Notes: generated by a model from the sequence alone, not told the origin. 54,210 nucleotides of DNA from Betaproteobacteria bacterium (GCA_947482825.1 CANKMT010000029.1:1-54210), one strand, 5' to 3'. Numbered from the stretch's first letter, positions 7,845-16,791 are shown. Program-made: numbers and translations.

Positions 7845-8977
7845 CACGCCTCCGCCACGAAAGGTTCGTCGGTGTTGAATTTCGGCGAGAGTAATTCGGG
7901 CGCGCCCTTGGTCACCAGCACCATATCCTGCAGGTGCCAGAAATTCACGTGCGGCTCCAGGGCCAGCACCATCCCCTCCTCCAGCACGTGCTCGCTTTTG
8001 CGCCTGAGGATCGGCTCCTGCTGGTGCCACCACGCCCCGACTCCGTGGCCGATCAGCATGTGGTGGTCCGGCCAACCGACTGCGGCATAGTCGTTCATAG
8101 TTGCCTGCCAGAGGTCGTGCACGTTGGCGCCGACCCGGCAGCGGTCCAGCGTTTTTCGGTGGATCTCGAGGTTGATAGCGTAGTCGCGCCGCTGCTCCGG
8201 CGTCGGCGTCCCCATGATGACGGTTCGCGATTGGTGGCCCGGATAACTTTGCAGGTACCCAACGTAGTCGGTGCGTATCGCATCGCCCTTTTCGATCACG
8301 AAATCGCTCTCGCCCGCATAGGGGATCGTGTTTTTGAACGAATTGAGGATACCGTGCGCCCATTCGAACCCGAGGCGCAGGCACGTGCCCATCATGTCCG
8401 CGTGGATCTTGCGCTCGGTGTCGCCGTGCCGGATGCGCTTGAACGTCTCGAGATAGGCGTCATCGAGCAGGTCCGCCGCGCGACGGATCATCTGCACCTC
8501 GTCGGGCGTCTTGACCCAGCGCACGCGGTCCATGAAAGCGGTGCACTCGACCATCTGCATCTTTGGCAGCGCCTTCCGGATCGCCTCCCAGTGCTGCGCG
8601 CTGAAATAATCTTTTTCGAAGCCCACTTTCGCGGACGCGAGCCCCGCTTCGCGAATCACCTCGGCCAGCTTTTCCTGCGGCGAGTCGACGTAGGCTTCGT
8701 ACAGCACGACCTTCTCGACCCAGCCATCGCGACGCGCGAGACCCTCCGCGGTCTTGTTGGTGAGAATCACCGGCTCGCCGTTCCGCGGCCAGAGCACCAC
8801 CACCGGGCGCGTCGAGTCCGTCAGGTCCATGTGCCGCGCCAGGGTGCCGGGATAGACGACGCCCGTGAGGTAAGTGAAGTTCTGACCCGAGCGCAACACC
8901 AGCGCGTCGAGCCCCGCCTCGTCCATCATGGCGTTCAGGCGGGCGATGTTCGCGGTGATCCTTCTGTTGGCTTTCAT
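7844..8977 (-). CDS. M24-family (pita-bread fold) protein with altered metal site
   Basis: 377 residues with the creatinase-like N-terminal domain (RLNAMMDEAGLDALVL) and a C-terminal aminopeptidase P/creatinase fold. Of the five dinuclear metal ligands expected for M24 peptidases I see D237, H311 (IGHGVG) and E341 (LALEPHV). The second aspartate is H248 (YPGHQSRTV) and the final glutamate is Q350 (LQDMVLVT). This suggests a metal-free hydrolase, as in creatinase, or an altered metal site, rather than a proline peptidase. It overlaps both neighbours by 4 bp in an operon of Bug protein, M24 and CoA-transferase, so it probably acts on an imported small amide or ester. Confidence 0.82.
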   Translation of the reverse strand: MKANRRITANIARLNAMMDEAGLDALVLRSGQNFTYLTGVVYPGTLARHMDLTDSTRPVVVLWPRNGEPVILTNKTAEGLARRDGWVEKVVLYEAYVDSPQEKLAEVIREAGLASAKVGFEKDYFSAQHWEAIRKALPKMQMVECTAFMDRVRWVKTPDEVQMIRRAADLLDDAYLETFKRIRHGDTERKIHADMMGTCLRLGFEWAHGILNSFKNTIPYAGESDFVIEKGDAIRTDYVGYLQSYPGHQSRTVIMGTPTPEQRRDYAINLEIHRKTLDRCRVGANVHDLWQATMNDYAAVGWPDHHMLIGHGVGAWWHQQEPILRRKSEHVLEEGMVLALEPHVNFWHLQDMVLVTKGAPELLSPKFNTDEPFVAEA

Positions 8978-9948
8978 TCCGGCGTGATTCCCGCGGCCTT
9001 GACGATGCGCCCGAACTTCTCCGACTCGTTGCGCAAGGCCGTGCCGTATTGCTCCGGCGTCGACACGAAGATCTCGAGCCCCTGTGCAGCGACCTTCTCG
9101 CGGAAATCCGGCATTCCGAGGATCTTCATCACTTCGGCCGACAGGCGTTCGACGATCGGCTTCGGCGTGGACCCATGCGCCAGCAGCCCGAACCAGAGCC
9201 CCACGTCGAATCCCGGCAGCCCGGCCTGCGTGAAAGTCGGCACTTTCGGATCAGGGAACGGCGAGTCGCCCGAGATCGCCAGCGCCCGCAGCTTTCCGCC
9301 CTGCACGTTGCCGAGCACCGTGGCCGGCGTCTGGAAGGAAAGCTGCGCCTGCCCCGCCATCACGTCGGCGACCGCGGGCGCCGAACCTTTGTACGGGATG
9401 TGCACCAGCTTCACACCCGCGAGGCCATTGAACATCTCGGTGGCGAGCTGGTTGATCGAGCCGCCGGGCGCCGCGCTGTTCAACGCGCCGGGCTTGGATT
9501 TCGCCAGCGCAATGAACTCCTGCAGGCTGTTCGCCGGCAACGAAGGCGTCACCACGAGGAAGAGCCCGGTGCGCGCGAGGCTCGCCACCGGCGCAAAGTC
9601 CTTGAGCGAATCGAAAGGCAGCGCGGCCTTGGTGAGATAGGGCACCAGCACGTGCGAATTCCCCGGCAGCAGCAGCGTATGGCCGTCGGGCGGCGACTTC
9701 AGCAGCTCGTTCGACGCGATCACCGTATTGCCGCCGGGCCGGTTGTCGACGATCACCGGCTGGCCAAGCGCCTCACCCAGCTTCGGCGCAAGCAGGCGGG
9801 CCAGGATGTCGTTGGTGCCGCCCGCGGTGAACGGGATGATGATGCGAACTGGTTTGCTCGGAAAAGACGGCTGCGCATTTGCGGCGCACGTGCCGAGCAG
9901 CATCATCGCGACGAACCAGCGGCGCCCGATACCGGCGGAAAAACTCAT
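8974..9948 (-). CDS. Bug/TctC-family tripartite tricarboxylate transporter binding protein
   Basis: 324 residues. Signal peptide GRRWFVAMMLLGTCAANA is followed by the Bug core: FPSKPVRIIIPFTAGGTNDI, VDNRPGGNTVIA, SPPDGHTLLL, HIPYKGSAPAVADVMAGQ. These periplasmic proteins bind carboxylates or other small organic acids. GGAG lies just before the ATG. The stop overlaps the M24 gene by 4 bp. No TctA/TctB membrane genes lie nearby, so it either uses a distant permease or acts as a sensor. It is the first gene of the operon 9948 to 6630. Confidence 0.9.
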   Translation of the reverse strand: MSFSAGIGRRWFVAMMLLGTCAANAQPSFPSKPVRIIIPFTAGGTNDILARLLAPKLGEALGQPVIVDNRPGGNTVIASNELLKSPPDGHTLLLPGNSHVLVPYLTKAALPFDSLKDFAPVASLARTGLFLVVTPSLPANSLQEFIALAKSKPGALNSAAPGGSINQLATEMFNGLAGVKLVHIPYKGSAPAVADVMAGQAQLSFQTPATVLGNVQGGKLRALAISGDSPFPDPKVPTFTQAGLPGFDVGLWFGLLAHGSTPKPIVERLSAEVMKILGMPDFREKVAAQGLEIFVSTPEQYGTALRNESEKFGRIVKAAGITPE

Positions 9949-10283
9949 GGCAGTTCTCCAAAAGTGCGGAATGCAGACATTCTTGCACGCTCACCATTGC
10001 GGTTGAACAACCGAAGCGCCTGTTTCGCGCAGGCGGGCGGATTCGCGCACCGTATCGAATGGTCGCCAACACCGCGTTCGTCAAGCGCCGCTTTCGTGCA
10101 GTGCGCGAATCCGAATTGGTTTTCGAACCAGGCGTTTGAACCGTTCTGCGCCGGGTACCGGGAACGAGCGATTTTCGGGTAAGAGCCAAGCCGTTGATTC
10201 GAGGGACGGTGGAATCCGTCGTCGCGGCAAATCAGGGTCAGCGATACAATCGCGGTCATCGTCGCTCAAAGTCGCCGCCATCC
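9949..10283. other. Intergenic stretch without a recognised gene
   Basis: About 335 bp between a divergent Bug gene and the nucleotidyltransferase-like gene. It should carry the promoters of both. A short open stretch ending VKRRFRAVRESELVFEPGV near 10137 has no family I recognise and no convincing start. No repeat or RNA was seen. Confidence 0.4.
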
Positions 10284-10724
10284 GTGCCTTTACCACCTTT
10301 CACCGAGACGGGAGACCTGCCGCAGGGGGTGCATCGCGCGACATTGGAGGAGGTGTTGGAGCGCCTCGGCCAAGCCCCGCTCCAGCGCAAGGTGGTCGCA
10401 ACACGTCTCAAGCGCGTATACGAATTGGCCGCCGCAACGGGAGCCCTAAAACGATTCATCGTCTTCGGCTCATTTGTGACCGCGAAATCCGACCCGGACG
10501 ACGTCGATGTGTTCTTGGTCATGCACAACACATTCGACCTCACTCGAGTATCGGGAGAAACCCGGCTGGTTTTCGACCATCCAGCTGCACAAGCACACTT
10601 TGGAGCAAGCATCTTCTGGCTGCGCCAACTTGCCGCCCTGCCGAGCGAGGAAGAATCTGTCACAGGCTGGCAACTCAAGCGCGAAGGCACGCGAAGGGGT
10701 ATCGTGGAACTTACGGAGGCATAG
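10284..10724 (+). CDS. Nucleotidyltransferase-like protein (DUF6932-type)
   Basis: 146 residues from a GTG at 10284. This start matches the family's usual opening (x-PLPPFTETGDLPQGVHRAT). An ATG at 10194 would add 30 unrelated residues. The middle contains FIVFGSFVTAKSDPDDVDVFLVM, a nucleotidyltransferase-like GS...DxD pattern (GSF, then DDVDVF). It ends 2 bp before a small partner gene. The arrangement of an MNT-like protein plus a small helical protein resembles toxin-antitoxin cassettes, but I do not know a characterised function. Catalytic activity is inferred from the motif only. Confidence 0.65.
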   Translation: MPLPPFTETGDLPQGVHRATLEEVLERLGQAPLQRKVVATRLKRVYELAAATGALKRFIVFGSFVTAKSDPDDVDVFLVMHNTFDLTRVSGETRLVFDHPAAQAHFGASIFWLRQLAALPSEEESVTGWQLKREGTRRGIVELTEA

Positions 10725-10726
10725 TC

Positions 10727-10930
10727 ATGATTGCGAACGATCAAGAGCTCAAAGTTACCCTGGAACGCATCGCTGAGTTTCAGGCCCAAGTTGCCCACCT
10801 CCGGAACACGGAAACCAATCCCGCGAATTACCGTGGTGCGGTCTCGGGGTTTCTCACAGAAACGGACCGCATGCAGCTTGAAGTGCGCGAGTACCTGAGC
10901 GTACATCCACGGGAGCTAACAGCCGTCTAA
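10727..10930 (+). CDS. Small helical partner protein of the nucleotidyltransferase-like gene
   Basis: 67 residues: MIANDQELKVTLERIAEFQ, then NPANYRGAVSGFLTETDRMQ, then a short acidic tail. It looks wholly helical with coiled-coil-like heptads and has no signal peptide. Its ATG lies 2 bp after the upstream TAG, with an upstream GGAGGC (about 10716-10721) as ribosome-binding site. Such small proteins recur beside DUF6932-type genes in my memory of annotated genomes, so a toxin-antitoxin-like or complex-forming role is plausible. No function is assigned. Confidence 0.6.
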   Translation: MIANDQELKVTLERIAEFQAQVAHLRNTETNPANYRGAVSGFLTETDRMQLEVREYLSVHPRELTAV

Positions 10931-11069
10931 CTACACGCCGCAAGGGACGCGCATCAGCGGCTGCAAGGCGCTCAACCGGACGCGCAAAGGCAAGCATTTC
11001 GAGAGAGTCGGTTTAAGCGCAAACCGAAGACCGCATGAAGCACTAGCCTTGCGCCGCTTCCGCGCAATA

Positions 11070-11717
11070 TCAATAGAACGGCTCGACGATCTTCTCGCTT
11101 GCGAAAGCCCTCCGGACCGCAGGGCGCGCAAGGACGCGCGGCAGGTAGCGCCCGAGGTGAGGCAGGCTGCGCGCCGGCCGCGCGAATCCCCTCGTCCACC
11201 GGCACAGCAGGAAGGCGAACGGGTCGAGCACGCTGTAGCGCTCCCCGCCGAACCAGTCCCGGCCATGCGACGCGAGATGCGCATCCATCTGGTCGAGGAG
11301 TCCGCCGACCTTCGCCTCGGCGTGCGCCTTGACCTGCGCGGCAGCGGCGGCGTTGCCCTCGTCCACCCAGCGCTCGGGATAGAAGTACAGGATCAGCGTC
11401 GCCTGAAGCGTGTTGGTCATCCACATCAGCCACTTGTAGAACTGCGCCCGCTCCGGGGTTCCGATCCCGGGGGCCAGGGCTGCGCCCGGATTCGTGTCCG
11501 CGAGGTGCAGCAGGATCGCCGCGGTTTCATAGAGAACGAAGTCGCCATCGACGAGCACGGGAATCAGCCCGTTCGGGTTCAGCTCGAGGTACTCCGCCGA
11601 CTTGTGCGCCGCGACCTGACGGTCGACGTACTTGAGTTCGAAGGCGGCGCCGAGTTCCTCGAGCAAGATGTGGGGCGCGGCGCTCGCGTTGCCCGGGAAA
11701 TAATGAAGCTGGATCAT
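11070..11717 (-). CDS. Glutathione S-transferase family protein
   Basis: 215 residues. The thioredoxin-like N-terminal domain starts MIQLHYFPGNASAAPHILLE and has the glutathione-site pattern NPNGLIPVLVDG followed by LYETAAILLHLAD (E/T of the SNAIL-like motif). The helical C-terminal domain has YSVLDPFAFLLCRW, where the usual 'sxAD' is YSVLDP. It is a cytosolic detoxification or isomerase-type GST; the substrate cannot be deduced. Divergent from the DUF4864 gene, with 49 bp between starts. Confidence 0.88.
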   Translation of the reverse strand: MIQLHYFPGNASAAPHILLEELGAAFELKYVDRQVAAHKSAEYLELNPNGLIPVLVDGDFVLYETAAILLHLADTNPGAALAPGIGTPERAQFYKWLMWMTNTLQATLILYFYPERWVDEGNAAAAAQVKAHAEAKVGGLLDQMDAHLASHGRDWFGGERYSVLDPFAFLLCRWTRGFARPARSLPHLGRYLPRVLARPAVRRAFASEKIVEPFY

Positions 11718-11766
11718 GAGAGTCCTGTGGCTGTCAGGTTGGCACGGCTAGCTTATACTTTCGTGC

Positions 11767-12198
11767 ATGTACAAACTACTGCGCTCGCTCGTCGCTCTGC
11801 TTCTCGCCTGCGCTTCGCCGCTTGCCGCCGCGCAAATCGCGCTCGCGTCCGCGGACGCGAAAGCCGTCCGCGAAGTCATCGAGGCCCAGCTCGACGCCTT
11901 CCGAAAGGATGACGCCGCAACCGCCTTTTCACTCGCCACGCCCGGCATCCGCGAGACTTTCGGCACGCCGGAGAATTTCATGTCGATGGTGAAGGGGGCT
12001 TATGCGGTGGTCTACCGGCCGGCGAACGTCGCATTCGAGCCGCCCGTCCTCTTTGACGGCCAGGTGGTGCAACCGGTGCGCATGACCGACGCGCAGGGAC
12101 GCGCCTGGATCGCGATCTACCCGATGCAGCGCCAGCCCGACGGCACCTGGCGCACCAATGGCTGCCAGCTTGCGAGGGTGCCCGGCCAGCAGATCTGA
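11767..12198 (+). CDS. DUF4864 domain exported protein
   Basis: 143 residues with a clear signal peptide (MYKLLRSLVALLLACASPLAAA). The mature part has the DUF4864 pattern: AVREVIEAQLDAFRKDDAAT, FSLATPGIRETFGTPENFM, then MVKGAYAVVYRP. The fold is predicted to be NTF2/cystatin-like. It is a periplasmic protein of unknown role. Its stop codon abuts intergenic repeat copy B, and the next gene is convergent. Confidence 0.85.
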   Translation: MYKLLRSLVALLLACASPLAAAQIALASADAKAVREVIEAQLDAFRKDDAATAFSLATPGIRETFGTPENFMSMVKGAYAVVYRPANVAFEPPVLFDGQVVQPVRMTDAQGRAWIAIYPMQRQPDGTWRTNGCQLARVPGQQI

Positions 12199-12262
12199 TT
12201 GCTGCCATTTTTTCGTTTATCCCCGCGCCGATATTGGCTCTTTAGCCAAAATGCTGCCATCA
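12198..12262 (+). repeat. Intergenic 52-bp-spaced CTGCCA element, copy B
   Basis: CTGCCA boxes start at 12202 and 12254, exactly 52 bp apart, in ATTGCTGCCAT and AAATGCTGCCAT context. The interior has a 6-bp stem TTGGCT/AGCCAA (12234-12249) with loop CTTT. It aligns without gaps to copy C (40 of 58 positions identical by hand count). It fills the gap between convergent genes and could double as a terminator. Confidence 0.8.
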
Positions 12263-12277
12263 GCCCTCCGGCGTCGG

Positions 12278-13255
12278 CTACTCAGGTTCGAGCCCGATTT
12301 TTGCGGCCAGCTGGCGCAGGCCGTCGGTCTCGGAACGGATCAGCTGCGTGAGCTCGGCCGGCGTGCTGACGGCCGGCAGGATACTGAGGTCTTCCAGCTT
12401 GCTGCGGATCTCCGGCGCATTGAAGGCGGAAACCACCTCTGCGTGCAACCGGTCGACCACGATGGCGGGCGTGCCGGCCGGCGCGAGCAGGCCATACCAG
12501 GATCCGCCGGTGAATCCGGGCATCCCGGCTTCGCTCATCGTCGGGATCGAGTCCGCCTTCGCCAGCCGCTGGCTTGCCGCCACCGCGAGGATCTTGAGCT
12601 TGCCGCCCTTGGCCAGAGGCAGAGCCGCACCGGGCGTTGCGAACGAGTACTGGATCTGCCCGCCGGCCAGGTCCGCGATCACGGGGCCACTGCCTTTGTA
12701 GGACACATGCACGGTGCTGATGCCTGCGGCGACCTTGAAGCGCTCGTCGATCATGTGATTCTGGCTGCCCCGGCCGAAAGAACCGAAATTGACCTTGTTG
12801 GGATTCGCCCTGGCGTACGCAACCAGCTCGGCGAGCGTATTCGGCGCAAAGCCCGCATGCGTGACGAGCACGTAAGGCCCGCGGCCGGCCAGCGCGATCG
12901 GCTGCAGGTCCTTGAGCGGATCGTAGGGCAAGGCCTTCACCGTGACCTGCGCGATGGTCAGTTCGGCGTCCGAGGCGAACATCAGCGTGTACCCGTCCGG
13001 CTCGGAGCGCGCCACCGACTGTGTGGCGATTCTGCCGCCGGCGCCGGGCCGGTTCTCGATCACGACCTGCTGGCCGAGCGACTTCGACATGTGGTCCGCC
13101 AACAATCGCGCCACGGTGTTGGTGCCGCCGCCGGGCGGGTAGCCGACGATCATCTTCACCGGTTTTGCGGGCCAGGCCTGCGCGAACGAAAGCGAAGGCG
13201 CGAGCGTGGCGAATATCGCGACGGCCAGCGCGCGAACGTGGGTGGGGATCTTCAT
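12278..13255 (-). CDS. Bug/TctC-family binding protein
   Basis: 325 residues from the ATG at 13255, which has GGAG six bases upstream. Signal peptide RALAVAIFATLAPSLSFA. Bug motifs: WPAKPVKMIVGYPPGGGTNT, IENRPGAGGRIATQSVA, SEPDGYTLMF, VSYKGSGPVIADLAGGQ. It is a periplasmic solute receptor without membrane partners in the window. Divergent from the CoxL-like gene (99 bp between starts), whose substrate it might supply; that link is inference only. Confidence 0.9.
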   Translation of the reverse strand: MKIPTHVRALAVAIFATLAPSLSFAQAWPAKPVKMIVGYPPGGGTNTVARLLADHMSKSLGQQVVIENRPGAGGRIATQSVARSEPDGYTLMFASDAELTIAQVTVKALPYDPLKDLQPIALAGRGPYVLVTHAGFAPNTLAELVAYARANPNKVNFGSFGRGSQNHMIDERFKVAAGISTVHVSYKGSGPVIADLAGGQIQYSFATPGAALPLAKGGKLKILAVAASQRLAKADSIPTMSEAGMPGFTGGSWYGLLAPAGTPAIVVDRLHAEVVSAFNAPEIRSKLEDLSILPAVSTPAELTQLIRSETDGLRQLAAKIGLEPE

Positions 13256-13354
13256 GGGGAGCTCCGGACGTGGGGATGCGCGGACATTCTCACACGCTCG
13301 CAGCCCGCGCAGGAACACCCGCGGCCATAAATTTCGTGCATTACCATCCACGCC

Positions 13355-15658
13355 ATGTCCTTCCTGCAGCCGGCACCGGGTGTGGCGCGCGACGGGATCG
13401 GCAAGCCGGTCCCGCGCAAGGAAGACGACCGCCTGCTGCGCGGCGAAGGGCGATTCGCCGATGACGTATCGATGCCCGGGCAAGCTTGGGCCTGCATTGT
13501 CCGCTCGCCACACGCGCACGCAAGAATCCTGGCGATCGACACGAGCGACGCTCTAGCCCTGCCTGGCGTGCTTGCAGTGCTCACCGGCGCCGACGCGCTG
13601 GCCGACGGACTGCGACCGATTCCCTGCACGCCGATCTCGGCGAATCCGCATGAAGTCAAGATCACGCCGATCTTCCTGGCCCCTTATCCGCTGATTTCGG
13701 CAGACCGCGCGCGCTATGTCGGACAGGCCGTGGCGATGGTGGTGGCCGAAACGCAAGCACTGGCCAAGGACGCTGCAGAACTGGTCGCCGTCGACTTCGA
13801 GCCCCTGACTGCAGTCGTAACGGCGGAGGACGCGAACGCCGATGCAGCACAGCGCGTCTGGGATGAATGCGCGTCCAACCTGAGTGTGGATTGCGACACG
13901 GGCGACGCTTCCGGCGCGGCGGCGGCATTTACCCGCGCGACGCATGTAGTTCACCTCGATACGCAATTGAACCGTGTAACCGGCGTGCCGATGGAGCCGC
14001 GCGCCGCTCTGGGAAGTTTCGATGCGGCAAGCGGCCGCTACACGATCCATTGCTCTTCCGGCGGTGTGCAAAGGCACCGAAACGACATAGCCGGAGCGCT
14101 CGGCGTCGCCCCGGAGGCAGTGCGCGTCGTCACCGGCGACCTCGGCGGCAACTACGGGACGCGCAACAACCTGTACCCGGAATACGCGCTGGTCGCGTGG
14201 GCATCGCGGCGGCTCGGCCGCCCGGTCAAGTGGACCTGCGAGCGCAGCGAAGCCTTCCTCACCGACGAGCATGCGCGCAGCCTGGGCTCGCGCATCGAAC
14301 TCGCGCTCGACGCGGAAGGAAATTTCCTCGCATTGCGCGGCGTCAACACCACCAATGCCGGCGCGCTTGCGGTGTCGTTCATCCCGCTGGCCAAGGGCAT
14401 CGGCACTTCAACCAGCCTGTACCGCATCCCGGTGGCGGCGATCCGGGGGCGCGCGGTAATTACCAACACCTCACCGACGACTTCATACCGCGCCGCGGGC
14501 CGGCCCGAGGTGATGTACATCATCGAACGCCTGATCGACATCGCCGCGCGGCGCCACGGCTTCGATCGGATCGCGCTGCGCGAGAGAAACCTGCCCGCGC
14601 GTGAGTCAATGCCCTATCGAAACGCTTTCGGTCTCGTCTACGACAGCGGCGACTATCCGGGCGTGCAGCGGCGCGCGCTCGCGCTGGCCGATTGGGCCGG
14701 CTTCGAGGCCCGCCGCGTCGGGGCACGCGCACGCGGGCGCCTGCGCGGCATTGGCCTGGGCAACTACATCGAACTCAACACGGGCGTGCCCCAGGAGCGC
14801 GCCGAAATCCACGTCCTCCCGGAGGGCAAAGTCGATGTGGTCATCGGCACGCTGTCTGCGGGCCAGGGGCACGAGACCAGTTTCGCCCAACTGCTCATTG
14901 AATGGCTTCACGTAGACCTGTCGCAGGTGCGCATCCTCACCGGCGACAGCGATGTGTCCAGGAGCGGCGGAGGATCGCACTCCGGCCGCTCCATGAGGAT
15001 GGCTGCAGTGGTTATGGCCGGCGCGGCGGATCGCGTGGTCGCCCAAGGCATCGAGCGCGCCGCGGAGCGCCTCGAGGCCGCTACGGCGGACATCGAGTTT
15101 GTCCACGGGCGCTTCAAGGTCAAGGGCACCGACCGGTCGCTCGGCCTGTTCGAACTCGGCCCGCTTTCCGGCAGCCACGACGAGACCACACCGCTGCCGT
15201 CCTATCCCTATGGCTGCACCGTCTGCGAAGTGGAGATCGATACCGAGACCGGCGAGGTGGAAGTCGTGCGCCACACGAACGTCGACGATTGCGGGCGTGC
15301 GGTCAACCCGCTGATCCTGCACGGGCAAACGCACGGCGGCATCGCCGCGGGCATCGGACAGGCGCTCTGGGAAGACTGCCACTACGACCGCTCGAGCGGC
15401 CAGTTGCTCTCCGGCAGCTTCATGGACTACACGCTGCCGCGCGCGAGCATGCTGCCTTTCTTCACGACCGACATCAGCGAGGTGCCCTCGACCACGCACC
15501 CGCTCGGGATGCGCGGCGGCGGCGAAGGCGGGACCACGCCGGCACTGGCCGCGGTGGCCAATGCGATCGTGGATGCGCTGGCGGAGTTCGGCGTCGAGCA
15601 CATCGAATTGCCGGCCACGCCTGAGCGCGTGTGGCGGGCGATTCAGGGGACGCGGTAA
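13355..15658 (+). CDS. Molybdenum hydroxylase large subunit (xanthine/CO dehydrogenase family)
   Basis: 767 residues with the full large-subunit architecture: N-terminal hammerhead domain (GKPVPRKEDDRLLRGEGRFADD, then AWACIVRSPHAHARI) and Mo-cofactor domains with GDLGGNYGTRNNLYPE, SYRAAGRPEVMYIIER and a C-terminal MRGGGEGGTTPALAAVANAI. The form I CO dehydrogenase loop (AYxCSFR) is absent; at that place it has SYRAAGR, a variant of the form II AYRGAGR. It is therefore probably an aldehyde or heterocycle hydroxylase. No 2Fe-2S or FAD subunit genes lie beside it, so electron-transfer partners must be elsewhere. Overlaps the convergent DUF2817 gene by 16 bp. Confidence 0.88.
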   Translation: MSFLQPAPGVARDGIGKPVPRKEDDRLLRGEGRFADDVSMPGQAWACIVRSPHAHARILAIDTSDALALPGVLAVLTGADALADGLRPIPCTPISANPHEVKITPIFLAPYPLISADRARYVGQAVAMVVAETQALAKDAAELVAVDFEPLTAVVTAEDANADAAQRVWDECASNLSVDCDTGDASGAAAAFTRATHVVHLDTQLNRVTGVPMEPRAALGSFDAASGRYTIHCSSGGVQRHRNDIAGALGVAPEAVRVVTGDLGGNYGTRNNLYPEYALVAWASRRLGRPVKWTCERSEAFLTDEHARSLGSRIELALDAEGNFLALRGVNTTNAGALAVSFIPLAKGIGTSTSLYRIPVAAIRGRAVITNTSPTTSYRAAGRPEVMYIIERLIDIAARRHGFDRIALRERNLPARESMPYRNAFGLVYDSGDYPGVQRRALALADWAGFEARRVGARARGRLRGIGLGNYIELNTGVPQERAEIHVLPEGKVDVVIGTLSAGQGHETSFAQLLIEWLHVDLSQVRILTGDSDVSRSGGGSHSGRSMRMAAVVMAGAADRVVAQGIERAAERLEAATADIEFVHGRFKVKGTDRSLGLFELGPLSGSHDETTPLPSYPYGCTVCEVEIDTETGEVEVVRHTNVDDCGRAVNPLILHGQTHGGIAAGIGQALWEDCHYDRSSGQLLSGSFMDYTLPRASMLPFFTTDISEVPSTTHPLGMRGGGEGGTTPALAAVANAIVDALAEFGVEHIELPATPERVWRAIQGTR

Positions 15659-16791
15659 GGGGCGACGCCCGACGCTTCGCCCTCGAGTCCTTCGAGCGCC
15701 TGGCGAATCAGCTGGCGCGAGCGAAACAGCACCATCTCGCGCCAGTCGTCGCTGTCCGGGTAGTACTGCTTGCGGACCTGCCGCTTGATGCGTTGGGTCT
15801 CCTCCGATGCCCAATCGACCTTGCCGTAGGCGTGCAGCCAGTGGTCTTCGCGCAATGCGCGCCGGCCCGCGTCGGGCGTGTAGGTCCCGTATTCGAGCGC
15901 GACGAACGTGGCCTTGCCGCCCAGCCTGGCCATCCAACCGAATTCATTGAGCCCGGCCTTCACCACCGACGATGAGGTTCCGGCCGCCGGCTCGGTGAGC
16001 GAGTCGCCATACCAGCGCCGCGCCCGCTCCAGCGCTTCGGTTCCGGCCTCGTGGCTGCAGATCGGTTCGCCATAGCCGAACGGGCCCAAGCCGGTGTGAA
16101 AGTCGATGATCGCAACCTGGGCACGCGAGGCGAGCTTGTGCTCATCGATCAGCGTTTCGAGCGTCCGTCGCGCCCAAGTGGGGCCGGTGCCGCCAAAGAA
16201 CATGCTGTGAGCGTGCTTGTATTGGCCGCCACCCCGCGCGATCTGGAACGCGGCCTCGCCGTGCTTTGCGCGATGGGCGGCGATCCTGGCCTCGGCCGCC
16301 TCGAACACGGGGCCGGAGAGTTCGCGCGGCACCAACGCGTCGGCCAGTTCGTCGTGCCCCGGATTGGCCGGCAACGCCGCGCCGAAGTCGACGAAATTGC
16401 GGTTTAGGTCGACGTTTTCCTCGGTCACGCGCCGAAGCCAGGCAAAACCGTGAGGATTGATCGCATGGATCATGAGGATCGCTGTTTCCGCAGGCACGTT
16501 GCGCGCCCCTCCCGCCAGGAGGAAATCGAGAATGGCGCCGGAACCGGTGAATCCCTCCACCCCGTGCGTGGCCGACTGCAATACGAGCACCTTGCTCGCG
16601 TTCGCCGGCCCGACCCAGGCGACATCGGTCGCGAGTTCCTCGTCGTGTGGCCCGCGCAAAGGATTGGGGTAGTTCTTGAGGACGGACCCGGCATTGCGCG
16701 CGGCCGCGAGAAACTTCGCGCGCGCTTCCCGGTAGTCGGCAGAAAAGCACGCGGCGAAATCGAACGGAGGGTCCAGCGGGTGGCGTGTCAC
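15643..16791 (-). CDS. DUF2817 protein (M14-like zinc carboxypeptidase fold)
   Basis: 382 residues. The pattern VLVLQSATHGVEGFTGSG gives the first metal ligands (H and E) of an M14-type zinc site. MIHAINPHGFAWLRRVTEEN with VDLNRNFVDF follows, and AIIDFHTGLGPFGYGE supplies the third ligand (H). This is the typical DUF2817 layout, with no signal peptide. It probably hydrolyses a small peptide or amide in the cytosol; the substrate is unknown. The tail overlaps the end of the molybdenum hydroxylase gene by 16 bp. Confidence 0.85.
   Translation of the reverse strand: MTRHPLDPPFDFAACFSADYREARAKFLAAARNAGSVLKNYPNPLRGPHDEELATDVAWVGPANASKVLVLQSATHGVEGFTGSGAILDFLLAGGARNVPAETAILMIHAINPHGFAWLRRVTEENVDLNRNFVDFGAALPANPGHDELADALVPRELSGPVFEAAEARIAAHRAKHGEAAFQIARGGGQYKHAHSMFFGGTGPTWARRTLETLIDEHKLASRAQVAIIDFHTGLGPFGYGEPICSHEAGTEALERARRWYGDSLTEPAAGTSSSVVKAGLNEFGWMARLGGKATFVALEYGTYTPDAGRRALREDHWLHAYGKVDWASEETQRIKRQVRKQYYPDSDDWREMVLFRSRQLIRQALEGLEGEASGVAPYRVP

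Noticed and set aside
7934..9640. 568-codon open frame on the plus strand across the M24 and Bug genes
   Set aside because: Spans two coupled real genes on the opposite strand; residues are biased and no domain is seen.
12234..12249. Hairpin TTGGCT/AGCCAA as an ordinary terminator
   Set aside because: The stem is only 6 bp with no T-run on the plus strand; it is better explained as the interior of repeat copy B, although a terminator role is not excluded.
14606..15937. 443-codon open frame on the minus strand opposite the molybdenum hydroxylase
   Set aside because: Antisense shadow crossing the gene boundary; no motif.
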